A stretch of 64,000 nt of DNA from positions 2,170,001 to 2,234,000 of the forward strand of contig CP062007.1 of NCBI GenBank assembly GCA_022749295.1, in the 5' to 3' direction. Below the pieces are notes generated by a model. The model was not told the DNA's origin and ran no database searches. It saw only the letters and a list, made by a program, of their open reading frames with translations. The position numbers were made by a program, and so were the translations under genes. This stretch comes from Flavobacteriaceae bacterium GSB9. Its GTDB lineage: Bacteria; Bacteroidota; Bacteroidia; Flavobacteriales; Flavobacteriaceae. Of this stretch, positions 1 to 8,700 are shown piece by piece. Each line of letters starts with the position of its first letter. The stretch's first letter is position 1.

Positions 1-2
1 GC

Positions 3-296
3 TTAAATGACGACGGTAAAACCGTTCGTGCTATGGATATCCTTTTTCCTGGTATTGGCGAAATTGTTGGAGGCGCACAACGCGAAGAACGTTTGGATAT
101 TTTAAAACAAAAAATGGCTGCCGTCAGTATTCCCGAAGAAGAACTTTGGTGGTATTTAGACTTAAGAAAATATGGAACTGCGGTGCATTCTGGCTTTGGT
201 CTAGGTTTTGAACGGTTGGTTATGTTTGCCACAGGAATGAGCAATATTAGGGATGTTATACCCTTCCCAAGAACACCGCAAAATGCCGAATTTTAA
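3..296 (+). CDS. asnS: Asparaginyl-tRNA synthetase, C-terminal end (partial)
   Basis: The window opens inside this gene; the frame is open from base 3, so the first ATG at base 33 is internal. Class II aminoacyl-tRNA synthetase that charges tRNA-Asn in the cytoplasm. Visible are the [16 protein letters not shown] segment, seen in class II Asx-type synthetases, and motif 3 (GFGLGFERL) with its ATP-binding arginine, followed by the usual short C-terminal tail ending [12 protein letters not shown]. Asn rather than Asp or Lys specificity is judged from this tail and from the flavobacterial order asnS-rpoN, which I recall but could not check. Normal stop, no sign of damage. Confidence 0.9.
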   Translation, partial: LNDDGKTVRAMDILFPGIGEIVGGAQREERLDILKQKMAAVSIPEEELWWYLDLRKYGTAVHSGFGLGFERLVMFATGMSNIRDVIPFPRTPQNAEF

Positions 297-375
297 CATA
301 TGTTAAAAAAACAAAAGACCTGAGTTACAAATAAATTGCTTATTTTATCATTGAGTAATACGCTTAAATCGAACC

Positions 376-1836
376 ATGCTTAAACAACATTTACAATTTA
401 AATTATCGCAAAAACTGTCACCACAACAAATTCAATTGATGAAATTGATACAGTTGCCAACACAGGCCTTCGAACAGCGTTTGAAGCAAGAGTTGGAAGA
501 CAATCCAGCTCTAGAGGGTGGTAAAGATGAAGCACCTAATGATTTGGAGTCTGATTTTGACAATTCTGACGATGATTACAACGACAATGAAACCATTGAC
601 GCTGATGAAATAAATGTAGATGAGTATTTAAGTGATGACGAAGTTCCAGATTACAGAACGCGCTCTAACAATTATAGTAATGATGACGACGACAAAACAA
701 TACCCTATGCTGCAGGCACCTCGTTTACACAACATTTACTCAATCAATTAAATACCTACAGATTAAATGATGAAGAACGCGACATCGCAGAGTTTTTGGT
801 AGGTAGCGTTGATGAAAGCGGTTATATTCGTCGAGACTTGAGCGATATTATGGACGACCTCGCTTTTACTCAAAACGTATTTACTACAGAAGAAAATATT
901 GAAAAGGTGCTCAAAAAAGTACACCAACTAGATCCTGCAGGTGTTGGCGCTAGAGACCTCCAAGAATGTTTAAGCATCCAATTACACCGCAAAGAAAAAA
1001 CGGTAGACACCGATTTAGCTATAGATATTATAGACGATGCCTTTGACCAGTTCACCAAAAAACATTACAAAAAACTGCTTCAAAAATTTGATATTACAGA
1101 AGAACAGTTAAAAGGTGCCATATCGGAAATTGAACATTTAAACCCAAAACCAGGAGGTTCATATTCGGGTAATAACCGTATTGTAGAACATGTTGTCCCA
1201 GACTTTGCCATAAAAATTGTTGATGGTGAATTAGAGCTTACCCTTAATGGTAGAAATGCACCAGAACTACATGTTTCGAGAGAATATAACAATATGCTGA
1301 AAGGTTACAAAGACGCTAAAGACAAGACCAAATCGCAAAAAGATGCTGTCCTCTTCATCAAACAAAAGCTAGATGCTGCAAAGTGGTTCATTGAAGCCAT
1401 AAAACAACGCCAACAAACTCTTTTTGTAACCATGAGTGCGATTATGCACTACCAAAAAGAATACTTTTTAACAGGTGACGAACGCAACTTAAAACCCATG
1501 ATTCTTAAGGATATTGCAGACGAAATTGACATGGATGTTTCAACAGTATCGCGCGTTGCCAATAGCAAGTATGTCGATACACCTTATGGTACCATTTTAA
1601 TAAAAGAGTTGTTTTCAGAATCCATGAAAAACGATCAAGGTGAAGATGTTTCTACTAGGGAAATCAAAAAAATATTGGAAACGGTAATCGATGAGGAAAA
1701 CAAGAAAAAACCATTAACCGACGAAAATTTAGCCTCCATTTTAAAAGAAAAAGGTTATCCCATTGCCCGACGAACCGTTGCTAAATACAGGGAGCAACTC
1801 GATATTCCAGTAGCACGATTACGCAAAAAAATATAA
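376..1836 (+). CDS. rpoN: RNA polymerase sigma-54 factor
   Basis: Sigma-54 directs core RNA polymerase to -24/-12 promoters that need an AAA+ activator. The 486-aa product has all expected parts: an N-terminal Gln/Leu-rich region I (residues 1-50, SPQQIQLMKLIQLP) that contacts activators; a very acidic linker (about 55-110) rich in Asp/Asn; the core-binding region; and a C-terminal DNA-binding part ending with the RpoN box ARRTVAKYRE at about 464-473. Length is usual for Bacteroidota. The stop codon overlaps the ATG of the next gene (TAATG), so the two are probably cotranscribed. No activator gene lies in the window. Confidence 0.97.
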   Translation: MLKQHLQFKLSQKLSPQQIQLMKLIQLPTQAFEQRLKQELEDNPALEGGKDEAPNDLESDFDNSDDDYNDNETIDADEINVDEYLSDDEVPDYRTRSNNYSNDDDDKTIPYAAGTSFTQHLLNQLNTYRLNDEERDIAEFLVGSVDESGYIRRDLSDIMDDLAFTQNVFTTEENIEKVLKKVHQLDPAGVGARDLQECLSIQLHRKEKTVDTDLAIDIIDDAFDQFTKKHYKKLLQKFDITEEQLKGAISEIEHLNPKPGGSYSGNNRIVEHVVPDFAIKIVDGELELTLNGRNAPELHVSREYNNMLKGYKDAKDKTKSQKDAVLFIKQKLDAAKWFIEAIKQRQQTLFVTMSAIMHYQKEYFLTGDERNLKPMILKDIADEIDMDVSTVSRVANSKYVDTPYGTILIKELFSESMKNDQGEDVSTREIKKILETVIDEENKKKPLTDENLASILKEKGYPIARRTVAKYREQLDIPVARLRKKI

Positions 1837-2441
1837 TGGATAAGCTTCTAAAAAGTATTTCATACATTTTCCACCCGCTTTTAATGCCCATTTTTGCAGC
1901 ATGGTATTACTTCAGAATTTCTCCTAGATTTATAGCAAAAGAGGTTGTTTACGGCAAGTTAATTGCGCTGGGCATTTTAACTGTTATATTACCCATTTTA
2001 GTTTATTTTCTTTTACGGACTTTAGGTAAAGTTAACTCGGTTTACCTTAAATCTACTAAAGAGCGCATTTATCCGTTAATACTTTACAGCGCTATACTCT
2101 TAGTAGTATTGCAACGCCTAATTACACCTACTTTAGCTGTTGAACTTTATTTTTTCTTTGTTGGTATACTTATTTCAAATATGGCATGTTTAATCATGGC
2201 AATAACGAACTTTAAAGTCAGTTTACATATGGTTGGTGTTTCCTCGGTATTTCTATTTTTTGTGGTACTTAGTATTCACTTTAGTGTTAATATTAATGGT
2301 ACACTAGCCTTAACTTGCGTGGTAATGGGTGCCGTTGCTACATCGCGTTTACACTTAAGGGCACACAATTACAAAGAACTTATTCTAGGTGTACTTTTTG
2401 GTATTTTACCCCAAATACTATTAATTAATTATTGGCTGTGA
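1836..2441 (+). CDS. PAP2-like integral membrane protein
   Basis: 201-aa hydrophobic protein with about five to six membrane segments. Near the C terminus the stretch SRLHLRAHNYKELILG resembles the third phosphatase motif of the PAP2 superfamily (SRxxxxxHxxxDxxxG), and KVSLHM resembles the motif with the first histidine. The acidic residue expected before the glycine is replaced by Glu, and the KxxxxxxRP motif is unclear, so it may be a divergent or inactive member. Its start overlaps the rpoN stop by one base. No specific substrate can be proposed. Confidence 0.6.
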   Translation: MDKLLKSISYIFHPLLMPIFAAWYYFRISPRFIAKEVVYGKLIALGILTVILPILVYFLLRTLGKVNSVYLKSTKERIYPLILYSAILLVVLQRLITPTLAVELYFFFVGILISNMACLIMAITNFKVSLHMVGVSSVFLFFVVLSIHFSVNINGTLALTCVVMGAVATSRLHLRAHNYKELILGVLFGILPQILLINYWL

Positions 2442-2543
2442 AGTATATAGAGCATTGCAGGCATTACAAAAAACCGGCTATTGCAACATCTAAATCGGGC
2501 CCTGCTCATATTTCAAGAATTCTGGCTGTCCATTTTTTCTAGC

Positions 2544-3233
2544 CTATAAAATATAAAACATCAAACCTATTTTTATAGCGTTCATGTTTATGTTAGAACC
2601 ATTCAATTGTGCATCTTTATTAAAAATAGGGTTCAATGCATAATAAAGATGAAGGTTCCAAGTATTATAACCAGCGCTTAGCGTAAGGCCATATTGTAAA
2701 TTATTAAAATCACTGTTATCATTATATTTAAAGTCTCCTAAATCGCCTTTATGCCTTACGGTATATAGAAAGCCATATCCTAGCTTAAAGCCGGTATAAA
2801 TGCGCCAAAAATTGTACTCGGTTGGCGTAGAGGTTCGCCAACGAATTTCAATAGGGAGCTCTACAAAATGTGAAGTGAATTTATTTTTGGTAAACGTATC
2901 GCGATTTCCAATAATGCTGTAATCGAAGGTAGCTGTATTGTCTTTGTTAACCAATAAGTTTTGGTTAAACGTATTTGCTGAATACCCTAAACCAATACCT
3001 ATAGCCCAATTTCTTCTATCGTTAATAGGTAAATCCCTAATAAAACCTAAATGGAAGCCCAACGAAAACCCACTTTGCCTAACACTTGTAGGCCTATCTC
3101 CCAAAAGGTTATACGTTATTCCAGCGTAAAAATGGTCTTCTTTGTATAGCGAATCAACTTCTGTTTCTCCCCTATCCTGTGCAAAACAAAGGTTTATGAA
3201 AAGTAAAAACACAATTAAATAAAAACGTTTCAT
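2544..3233 (-). CDS. porT: PorT/SprT-like outer membrane beta-barrel protein
   Basis: 229 aa with an N-terminal signal peptide (MKRFYLIVFLLFINLCFAQ) and a series of alternating short hydrophobic strands ending in an aromatic-poor IGLMFYIL terminus, typical of an eight-stranded barrel. The porT/sprT family is needed for type IX secretion and gliding in Bacteroidota. The call rests on protein character plus position between rpoN and an ExbD-ExbD-ExbB operon, an order I associate with sprT in flavobacteria. The presence of T9SS cargo in this window (46.7 kb, 51.1 kb) is consistent. A generic porT-family barrel of other function remains possible. Confidence 0.65.
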   Translation of the reverse strand: MKRFYLIVFLLFINLCFAQDRGETEVDSLYKEDHFYAGITYNLLGDRPTSVRQSGFSLGFHLGFIRDLPINDRRNWAIGIGLGYSANTFNQNLLVNKDNTATFDYSIIGNRDTFTKNKFTSHFVELPIEIRWRTSTPTEYNFWRIYTGFKLGYGFLYTVRHKGDLGDFKYNDNSDFNNLQYGLTLSAGYNTWNLHLYYALNPIFNKDAQLNGSNINMNAIKIGLMFYIL

Positions 3234-3298
3234 TCAGAAATTGATATTTAGACAATCAAATTTAGCATTTATATTTAACTTAAGTCTATTAAAACCAA

Positions 3299-3328
3299 AA
3301 GGCGTTTTGAATAAATCCAAAACGCCTT
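3299..3328 (-). terminator. Intrinsic terminator of the exbB-exbD operon
   Basis: Arms AAGGCGTTTTG and CAAAACGCCTT pair perfectly over 11 bp with an 8-nt loop, followed on the minus strand by TTTGGTTTT. It lies just past the stop of the last exbD gene. Confidence 0.75.
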
Positions 3329-3352
3329 AAATATAAAATTAAGAGTGTAAAA

Positions 3353-3829
3353 TTATTGATTTTCTAGCACACTACCTTTTTTAGTAGTATAGTTTATTTT
3401 AAGTGCATTAACTTTACGCAATTCATATTTGATATCTCCGATGAGCCCCATGTTAGCATCACTATCTACCTTTAATGCTGTTGTTAAAAAGGGCACCAAT
3501 TCTTCTCGCTTTGATGCGCGCTCTTCGGCAATAAAAGACGCAATGTCGCTCACATTGGCAAAATCGTCATTCAACTGAATTCTGGCTTCTGAACCATATT
3601 GCTTATAATTGGCACTTGGCTTTCCTGCATAAATGTACATTACCAAATCTTTCTTATCAAGCTTTTCCACTTGGTCAGCATAAGGTAAATTATTTTCAAT
3701 TTTTAAGGTATTTTGGCGCATTACTGTGGCCACCATAAAAAAGAATAATAACATGAAAACAATATCGGGCAACGAGGCCGTTGATATTGCAGGCAAAGCG
3801 CCCGATTTTTTCTTTTTAAACTTCGACAT
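3353..3829 (-). CDS. exbD: ExbD/TolR-family biopolymer transport protein (second copy)
   Basis: 158-aa inner membrane protein of the proton-driven ExbB-ExbD motor class. One N-terminal transmembrane helix (about residues 20-40, LPDIVFMLLFFFMVATVMR) carries the conserved Asp (D23 region) that binds protons; the rest is periplasmic. It is the last gene of a four-gene minus-strand operon (exbB, small membrane protein, exbD, exbD) with 24- and 3-base gaps. Two different ExbD subunits together are common in Bacteroidota. The partner could be a TonB system or another envelope motor; the sequence does not decide. Confidence 0.88.
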   Translation of the reverse strand: MSKFKKKKSGALPAISTASLPDIVFMLLFFFMVATVMRQNTLKIENNLPYADQVEKLDKKDLVMYIYAGKPSANYKQYGSEARIQLNDDFANVSDIASFIAEERASKREELVPFLTTALKVDSDANMGLIGDIKYELRKVNALKINYTTKKGSVLENQ

Positions 3830-3853
3830 ATTGTTGAATGTTAAATTATAATC

Positions 3854-4438
3854 TTATTGTACTTCCGACAGCTTTTGAGGATAATCTAGCTTTATTTGCT
3901 CAATTTGTTTTTTAAGCTTTGCTTTATTTCCAGGCCAATTCACATCATTATGGTTAGCTTCCATTTCTGTAAACGATTCCCCATAGAGTTCTTCAGCCCT
4001 TCTGTTCCTCAATTCGTTATACGCAGCTACAAGTTCGTTTTGAACGGCAATATATGCCTTGTACGTCGTTTCACGTTCATTCTTTAAAGATATAATAGCT
4101 TTATCTGGATTATCAGAAGATGCTGGATCTTTTTCCCCTTTACAATAATCGCATGATCCATCGCCACCATTATCTAAAAACGCTCTGGCTGCTTCTCTTA
4201 AATCTTTCAGTTCCATCCTTTCGTCTTCAACAAGCAACTCATCTTTACCGTTCAATAAAACCGTAAAAATATTTTTTTGCTTAATGATAGGAGGTTCTGT
4301 TTCTTCAATAGGCGGTAATTTTCTATTTAATCCAGCATCGGTTTCAATAGTTGTTGTTACCAAGAAGAATATCAGTAATAAGAAAGCAATATCGGCCATG
4401 GAGCCTGCATTTACTTCTGGTGCTGCTCTTTTTGCCAT
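3854..4438 (-). CDS. exbD: ExbD/TolR-family biopolymer transport protein (first copy)
   Basis: 194 aa. The N-terminal helix GSMADIAFLLLIFFLVTTTIETD holds the conserved membrane Asp within the MADIAFLLLIFF motif, then TDAGLNRKLPP, typical of ExbD. The periplasmic part has an insert with a C-x2-C pair (DYCKGE region, about 97-106) not usual in short ExbD proteins. Only 3 bases separate it from the upstream membrane protein gene, so translation is probably coupled. Forms with the neighbouring ExbB and ExbD an ion-driven motor that powers an outer membrane process. Confidence 0.88.
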   Translation of the reverse strand: MAKRAAPEVNAGSMADIAFLLLIFFLVTTTIETDAGLNRKLPPIEETEPPIIKQKNIFTVLLNGKDELLVEDERMELKDLREAARAFLDNGGDGSCDYCKGEKDPASSDNPDKAIISLKNERETTYKAYIAVQNELVAAYNELRNRRAEELYGESFTEMEANHNDVNWPGNKAKLKKQIEQIKLDYPQKLSEVQ

Positions 4439-4441
4439 AAT

Positions 4442-4873
4442 TTATCTATTAAATATTTTTTTTGCTCCGCCATATAACATCGACCCAATTGCTAGAATAG
4501 CAAGGATATAAAATGTATATAGACCTGCCCCAACAGTTTTAGATGTTGATTCTGTTACATCTGCACCTTTATCTATAAACGGTTTCAAGTTTAAATCTGT
4601 ACCTGAGGATATACCATATGAGATAAATACAATGGCCAAAAATATACCTACGGTCAACAGTGTTTTTTTAATATTTCCAGCAAACAAGCCTTTTAATACA
4701 AACAGCACGACCAATAAAAGTACGATACCCAAAACTGCATAGGCTACATACAGCATGTTTCCGCTCATATTTTGTGCACTTTCTTCATCTCCAGCCATAA
4801 TCATTAGCGCAAAAATCGCACCAATAATAGCTAAAGCAAAGGCTACTATTTTTAATATTTTATGTAAACCCAT
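4442..4873 (-). CDS. Small membrane protein of the exbB-exbD operon
   Basis: 143 aa with four predicted membrane helices (about 7-27, 40-62, 73-90, 116-135) joined by short loops. No named domain recognised. It sits between exbB (24-base gap) and exbD (3-base gap) and so is translated with the motor genes. A fixed place between the motor subunits suggests an accessory part of the same envelope machine, but this is inference from position only. Confidence 0.75.
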   Translation of the reverse strand: MGLHKILKIVAFALAIIGAIFALMIMAGDEESAQNMSGNMLYVAYAVLGIVLLLVVLFVLKGLFAGNIKKTLLTVGIFLAIVFISYGISSGTDLNLKPFIDKGADVTESTSKTVGAGLYTFYILAILAIGSMLYGGAKKIFNR

Positions 4874-4897
4874 AATTTTTAGTTTTCTATATTACTA

Positions 4898-5677
4898 TTA
4901 CTTTTTATTTCTTATCAATAGATCCATTAATGTGATAGAAGCGTCTTCCATATCATTAACAATACTATCAATTTTAGCAATAATGTAATTGTAGAAAATT
5001 TGAAGAATAATAGCTACCACAAGACCAAATACTGTAGTTAAAAGTGCTACTTTAATACCTCCAGCTACTAATGAAGGCTGCATATCTCCAGCTGCTTCAA
5101 TTTTATCGAATGCTTGAATCATACCAATTACTGTACCCATGAAACCAAGCATCGGTGCTAATGCGATAAATAATGAAATCCATGATACATTTTTCTCTAA
5201 TTGTCCCATTTGAACACCGCCATAAGCCACAACCGCTTTTTCGGCAGCTTCTAATCCTTCATCTGTCCTGTCCAATCCTTGATAGAATATAGAGGCGATT
5301 GGTCCTTTTGTATTTCTACAAACTTCTTTTGCAGCTTCTACTCCTCCAGAAGACAATGCATCTTCAACTTGTTGTGTTAATTTTTTGGTGTTGGTTGTTG
5401 AAAGATTTAAAAAGATAATTCTTTCTATGGCAATTGCTAATCCTAAAATTAAACATAAAAGCACGATACCCATAAACCCAGGACCTCCTTCAATAAAACG
5501 CTTTTTTAATTCTTGGTGAAATCCTAATGATTCTTCAGCCGCTGGTGCTTCATCTTCTTCTTGAGCTACAGCTACCGTAGTTGTAACAGCCGCATTCGTG
5601 TTCGCAATTGTCGTTGCATTAACCGTTCCAAATGCCATAATTCCAGTGATGGCAAGGATTGAAAATAATCTTTTCAT
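4898..5677 (-). CDS. exbB: ExbB/TolQ/MotA-family proton channel protein
   Basis: 259-aa channel subunit of the ExbB/ExbD motor. A signal-like first helix (residues 1-22) is followed by an alanine/glutamate-rich stretch, then three membrane helices: about 68-90 (MGIVLLCLILGLAIAIERI), about 165-190 (SLFIALAPMLGFMGTVIGMI, the conserved MotA/TolQ core) and about 208-235. The GTVIGM signature is the family hallmark. The additional N-terminal segment is usual in Bacteroidota ExbB proteins. First gene of the operon. Confidence 0.92.
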   Translation of the reverse strand: MKRLFSILAITGIMAFGTVNATTIANTNAAVTTTVAVAQEEDEAPAAEESLGFHQELKKRFIEGGPGFMGIVLLCLILGLAIAIERIIFLNLSTTNTKKLTQQVEDALSSGGVEAAKEVCRNTKGPIASIFYQGLDRTDEGLEAAEKAVVAYGGVQMGQLEKNVSWISLFIALAPMLGFMGTVIGMIQAFDKIEAAGDMQPSLVAGGIKVALLTTVFGLVVAIILQIFYNYIIAKIDSIVNDMEDASITLMDLLIRNKK

Positions 5678-5751
5678 GTTCTAGATCTTAATTTTATTAG
5701 TTAAAGTGTTAAAGATATTAAAAAAAAAGCAATTAAGAGTAAAAATAACAG

Positions 5752-5839
5752 CAGAGAGGAAGGGATTCGAACCCTCGATACCCTTTTGGAGTATACACAC
5801 TTTCCAGGCGTGCGCCTTCGACCACTCGGCCACCTCTCT
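5752..5839 (-). tRNA. tRNA-Ser (anticodon GGA)
   Basis: Minus-strand cloverleaf of 88 nt with acceptor arms AGAGAGG and CCTCTCT, discriminator G, a D-arm GGCCGAGTGG, anticodon loop with GGA, the long variable arm of class II tRNAs, and T-arm GGTTCGAATCC. No CCA is encoded. Confidence 0.95.
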
Positions 5840-5914
5840 GTATATTAATTATCTTAATTTACGGGGTTCAAATAACGAAAAAATCTTTGATTGCTAAAAT
5901 TTTGACAGTTAATT

Positions 5915-6949
5915 TTATGAGATTTCTCCACGCAAAGGCGTTTCGAATATGGTTTTGAACGTTTTACCTTCAAAATTATTTTTCCCCAATAAATACATGA
6001 GTTTTGCCAGTGCTGCTTCTGTGGTGATATCCTTGCCCGAAATCACACCTATCTCCTTTAATTTACTACTGGTTTCGTAGTGGCCCATCATCACGCTCCC
6101 GCCAGAGCATTGGGTGACGTTTATAATATGTATGCCTTTTGTTATTTGTTCTTTTAAAAGCTCGATAAACCAATGCTGTGTTGTAGCATTTCCAGAACCA
6201 TAGGTTTCTATAATTACGGCCTTGAGGTTTGGCGTAGCAAAAACAGCCTTCACAAGATTTTCCGAAATGCCTGGATACAATTTAATTAGGCCTAAATTCG
6301 AATCTAATTTTTTATGAACCTGCAATTTATTGTCAATATTGGGACTAAACAAGTACTTGTTATTGATTTTTAAATGTACACCAGACTCGGCCAACTCTGG
6401 GTAATTGAACGAAGCAAACGCCTGAAAATGTTCGGCGTTCAATTTGGTCGTACGGTTACCACGATACAGTTTGTATTCAAAATACAGACACACTTCTCTT
6501 ATAACGGACTGCCCATTTTTATATAATGATGCCAGCTGAATGGAGGTAATTAGATTTTCTTTGGCGTCGGTACGCAAATCGCCAATGGGCAATTGCGACC
6601 CCGTAAATATCACCGGTTTTGCCAAATGCTCCAGCATAAAACTCATCGCAGAAGCTGAATAGCTCATCGTATCACTTCCGTGAAGCACCACAAAACCTTC
6701 AAACACTGAATAGTTTTCCTCAATTATTTCGGCAACTTGAACCCAATAATCTGGATTCATGTCACTGGAATCTATGGGATTCTCGAACGATACTGTATCG
6801 ATATGGCAATCCAATAATCGTAATTCGGGTATTTGCTGCAATAGGCTTTTAAAATTAAAAGCCTTTAGCGACCCAGTTTTGGCATCTTTTACCATACCAA
6901 TAGTACCGCCCGTATATATAAGGAGTATGTTTGGTTTTTTACTTTCCAT
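5915..6949 (-). CDS. ansA: Type I L-asparaginase
   Basis: 344-aa cytosolic-type asparaginase hydrolysing L-asparagine to aspartate and ammonia. Both active-site threonine motifs are present: TGGTIG (residues 13-18) and HGSDTM (90-95); no signal peptide, as expected for type I. A later segment, ETYGSGNATT, matches the C-terminal domain where AnsA binds its allosteric asparagine. Stop codon and the downstream gene on the same strand (tatD upstream, 3-base gap) suggest a tatD-ansA operon. Confidence 0.93.
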   Translation of the reverse strand: MESKKPNILLIYTGGTIGMVKDAKTGSLKAFNFKSLLQQIPELRLLDCHIDTVSFENPIDSSDMNPDYWVQVAEIIEENYSVFEGFVVLHGSDTMSYSASAMSFMLEHLAKPVIFTGSQLPIGDLRTDAKENLITSIQLASLYKNGQSVIREVCLYFEYKLYRGNRTTKLNAEHFQAFASFNYPELAESGVHLKINNKYLFSPNIDNKLQVHKKLDSNLGLIKLYPGISENLVKAVFATPNLKAVIIETYGSGNATTQHWFIELLKEQITKGIHIINVTQCSGGSVMMGHYETSSKLKEIGVISGKDITTEAALAKLMYLLGKNNFEGKTFKTIFETPLRGEIS

Positions 6950-6952
6950 AAA

Positions 6953-7723
6953 TTATACGCCAAAAACGACTTTTGAATTGTGAGTGGTAATTTCGGCAAT
7001 TTCTTCCACAGACCTATTATATATTGTTGCCAATTTTTCCAACACCTTAACTATATAAACACTTTCGTTGCGTTTGCCGCGGAATGGCGTTGGTGCCAAA
7101 TACGGAGCATCGGTTTCCAACACAATATGTTTTAAGTCTATTTCATTGAGAAATTTATCAATCTTTCCATTTTTGAAAGTCGCCACACCACCAATGCCCA
7201 ATTTTAAATTATAAGATAACGCTTGTTGGGCTTGCTCCAACGTTCCGGTGAAACAGTGAAAAATTCCGAACAAATCATCACTTTTCTCTTCCTCCAGCAT
7301 ATCAAAAATTTCGTCGAAAGCCTCTCGACAATGAATAACGATGGGCAACCTGTAATGTTTCGCCAATTGAATTTGACGTTTGAACGCTTTTTTCTGAATC
7401 TCTAAAGTTGATGTATCCCAGTACAAATCAATGCCCGTTTCGCCAACAGCGTAAAATTGTCGTTGCTCCAAAAGCTCTTCAACATGCTTCAATTCCTCTT
7501 CCCAAGTTTCGGGTTTTACGTGGGTAGGGTGCAAACCGGTCATTAAAAAAATGTTTTCTGGAAAGTCTTTTTCCAACTGAAACATGGCTTCGGTATATTC
7601 TGAATCGATAGCAGGAATAAAAAACCGCGATACGCCTTGCTCTATGGCCCGGTTTATCATTTCGGTTCTATCGCCATCAAAAGCTTCGCTATATAGATGG
7701 GTATGGGTGTCTGTTATAATCAT
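6953..7723 (-). CDS. tatD: TatD-family metal-dependent deoxyribonuclease
   Basis: 256-aa amidohydrolase-fold nuclease. Metal ligands are visible in order: TDTHTHLY (H7, H9) at the start, the GETGID segment (Glu), VIHCREA (His), IFHCFTG (His) and LETDAPYLAP (Asp). Family members act as 3'-5' exonucleases or D-aminoacyl-tRNA-like hydrolases; the exact substrate cannot be read from sequence. The gene precedes ansA by 3 bases. Confidence 0.93.
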   Translation of the reverse strand: MIITDTHTHLYSEAFDGDRTEMINRAIEQGVSRFFIPAIDSEYTEAMFQLEKDFPENIFLMTGLHPTHVKPETWEEELKHVEELLEQRQFYAVGETGIDLYWDTSTLEIQKKAFKRQIQLAKHYRLPIVIHCREAFDEIFDMLEEEKSDDLFGIFHCFTGTLEQAQQALSYNLKLGIGGVATFKNGKIDKFLNEIDLKHIVLETDAPYLAPTPFRGKRNESVYIVKVLEKLATIYNRSVEEIAEITTHNSKVVFGV

Positions 7724-7893
7724 GCTGCAAAAATATAAAAGCCACTTGTATTAAAGCGGCTTTGCAAAATCTATTTTAGTTTTCTTAAATATGGGGTAAA
7801 CACCAAAAAAAGCAATAAACAACCATCATTACGACAAATTTTTATTTCGAAGTAATCTCACAATCATCAACTTTAATTTTAAAGATTCAATCT

Positions 7894-7909
7894 CCCGATA
7901 ACTATCGGG
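7894..7909. repeat. Perfect short palindrome CCCGATA-AC-TATCGGG
   Basis: 7-bp arms with a 2-nt loop in the gap between tatD and the anti-sigma gene. From memory, CCCGATAGCTATCGGG-like palindromes recur in flavobacterial intergenic DNA. It could end the anti-sigma transcript, but no T-run follows on the minus strand. Confidence 0.45.
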
Positions 7910-7946
7910 GTTCGGAATGACGACTTTTAAATATGACGCAAGAATT

Positions 7947-8696
7947 TTAATCCAACTTATCCATCAGCTTTTGTGCTCGGTTATAATCATCGGCATCTTG
8001 AGGCAAGGTTTTTAAAATTTCTAAACAAGCTTCGTTCTCTTTTTGTTTCAATTTACTCAACGCTGAATACCAAGTCCCCTTATTTTTATATGCTGAATTT
8101 CCGTTACGAATTTCTTCCAACAACCCATCTGCCGTTTCAAAATTATTTAATTCAATATTGGAAATGGCCCGATACAATTTTAACTCCGAATTATCGGTGT
8201 CCATATTTAAAAGCGCAGAAAAGGCTTCTTCTGCTTTAGCAAAATTTTTATTGTTGAATGCGGTTTCGGCCGTTTTTAAAAGTCGATCGTTTTCGCCGCG
8301 GACACTTAAGCTGATGGCGCCATAATCATTATAATCTGAATAGGTTGGCGTTGAAAATTGGTTAAACATAAAAATTCCGAAAAGCAAAACCACACAAGCG
8401 GCAATGGCGTATTTATAAAAATTCAGTTTTCTCGCCTTCGGTTTTACCATTTCTTCAGCAACAGTATTTTTACTGAAATGCTCGGATGAAATCTTTTTTA
8501 AATTCGCTTTAAAAACTGCTGAAGCTTCTTCGTTTTCATATTCATGCTGCAAAAAAGCAGACAGTTCTTTATAGGTATTGAATGCCTGGCTGAACTCGGC
8601 ATCCGTTTTTAATCGGTTTTCGAATTCGGCAGCTTCTTCCTTGGGTAGTTCGTTGGCAAGGTAGGCTTCAAACAGTATGTAATTTTGGTCTTCCAT
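7947..8696 (-). CDS. Anti-sigma-like membrane protein with TPR domain
   Basis: 249 aa from the ATG giving MEDQNYILFEAYL; the longer frame overlaps the sigma gene and is not needed. Residues 1-100 are a soluble acidic/helical region (LANELPKEEAAEFENRL) like Bacteroidota zinc-less anti-sigma domains. A single transmembrane helix follows (YAIAACVVLLFGIFMF, about 112-127), then a periplasmic part with TPR-like helices (KTAETAFNNKNFAKAEEAFSALL and following). The gene starts 4 bases after the ECF sigma stop, so the pair is cotranscribed and probably works as sigma factor and membrane regulator. Signal unknown. Confidence 0.75.
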   Translation of the reverse strand: MEDQNYILFEAYLANELPKEEAAEFENRLKTDAEFSQAFNTYKELSAFLQHEYENEEASAVFKANLKKISSEHFSKNTVAEEMVKPKARKLNFYKYAIAACVVLLFGIFMFNQFSTPTYSDYNDYGAISLSVRGENDRLLKTAETAFNNKNFAKAEEAFSALLNMDTDNSELKLYRAISNIELNNFETADGLLEEIRNGNSAYKNKGTWYSALSKLKQKENEACLEILKTLPQDADDYNRAQKLMDKLD

Positions 8697-8700
8697 AACT

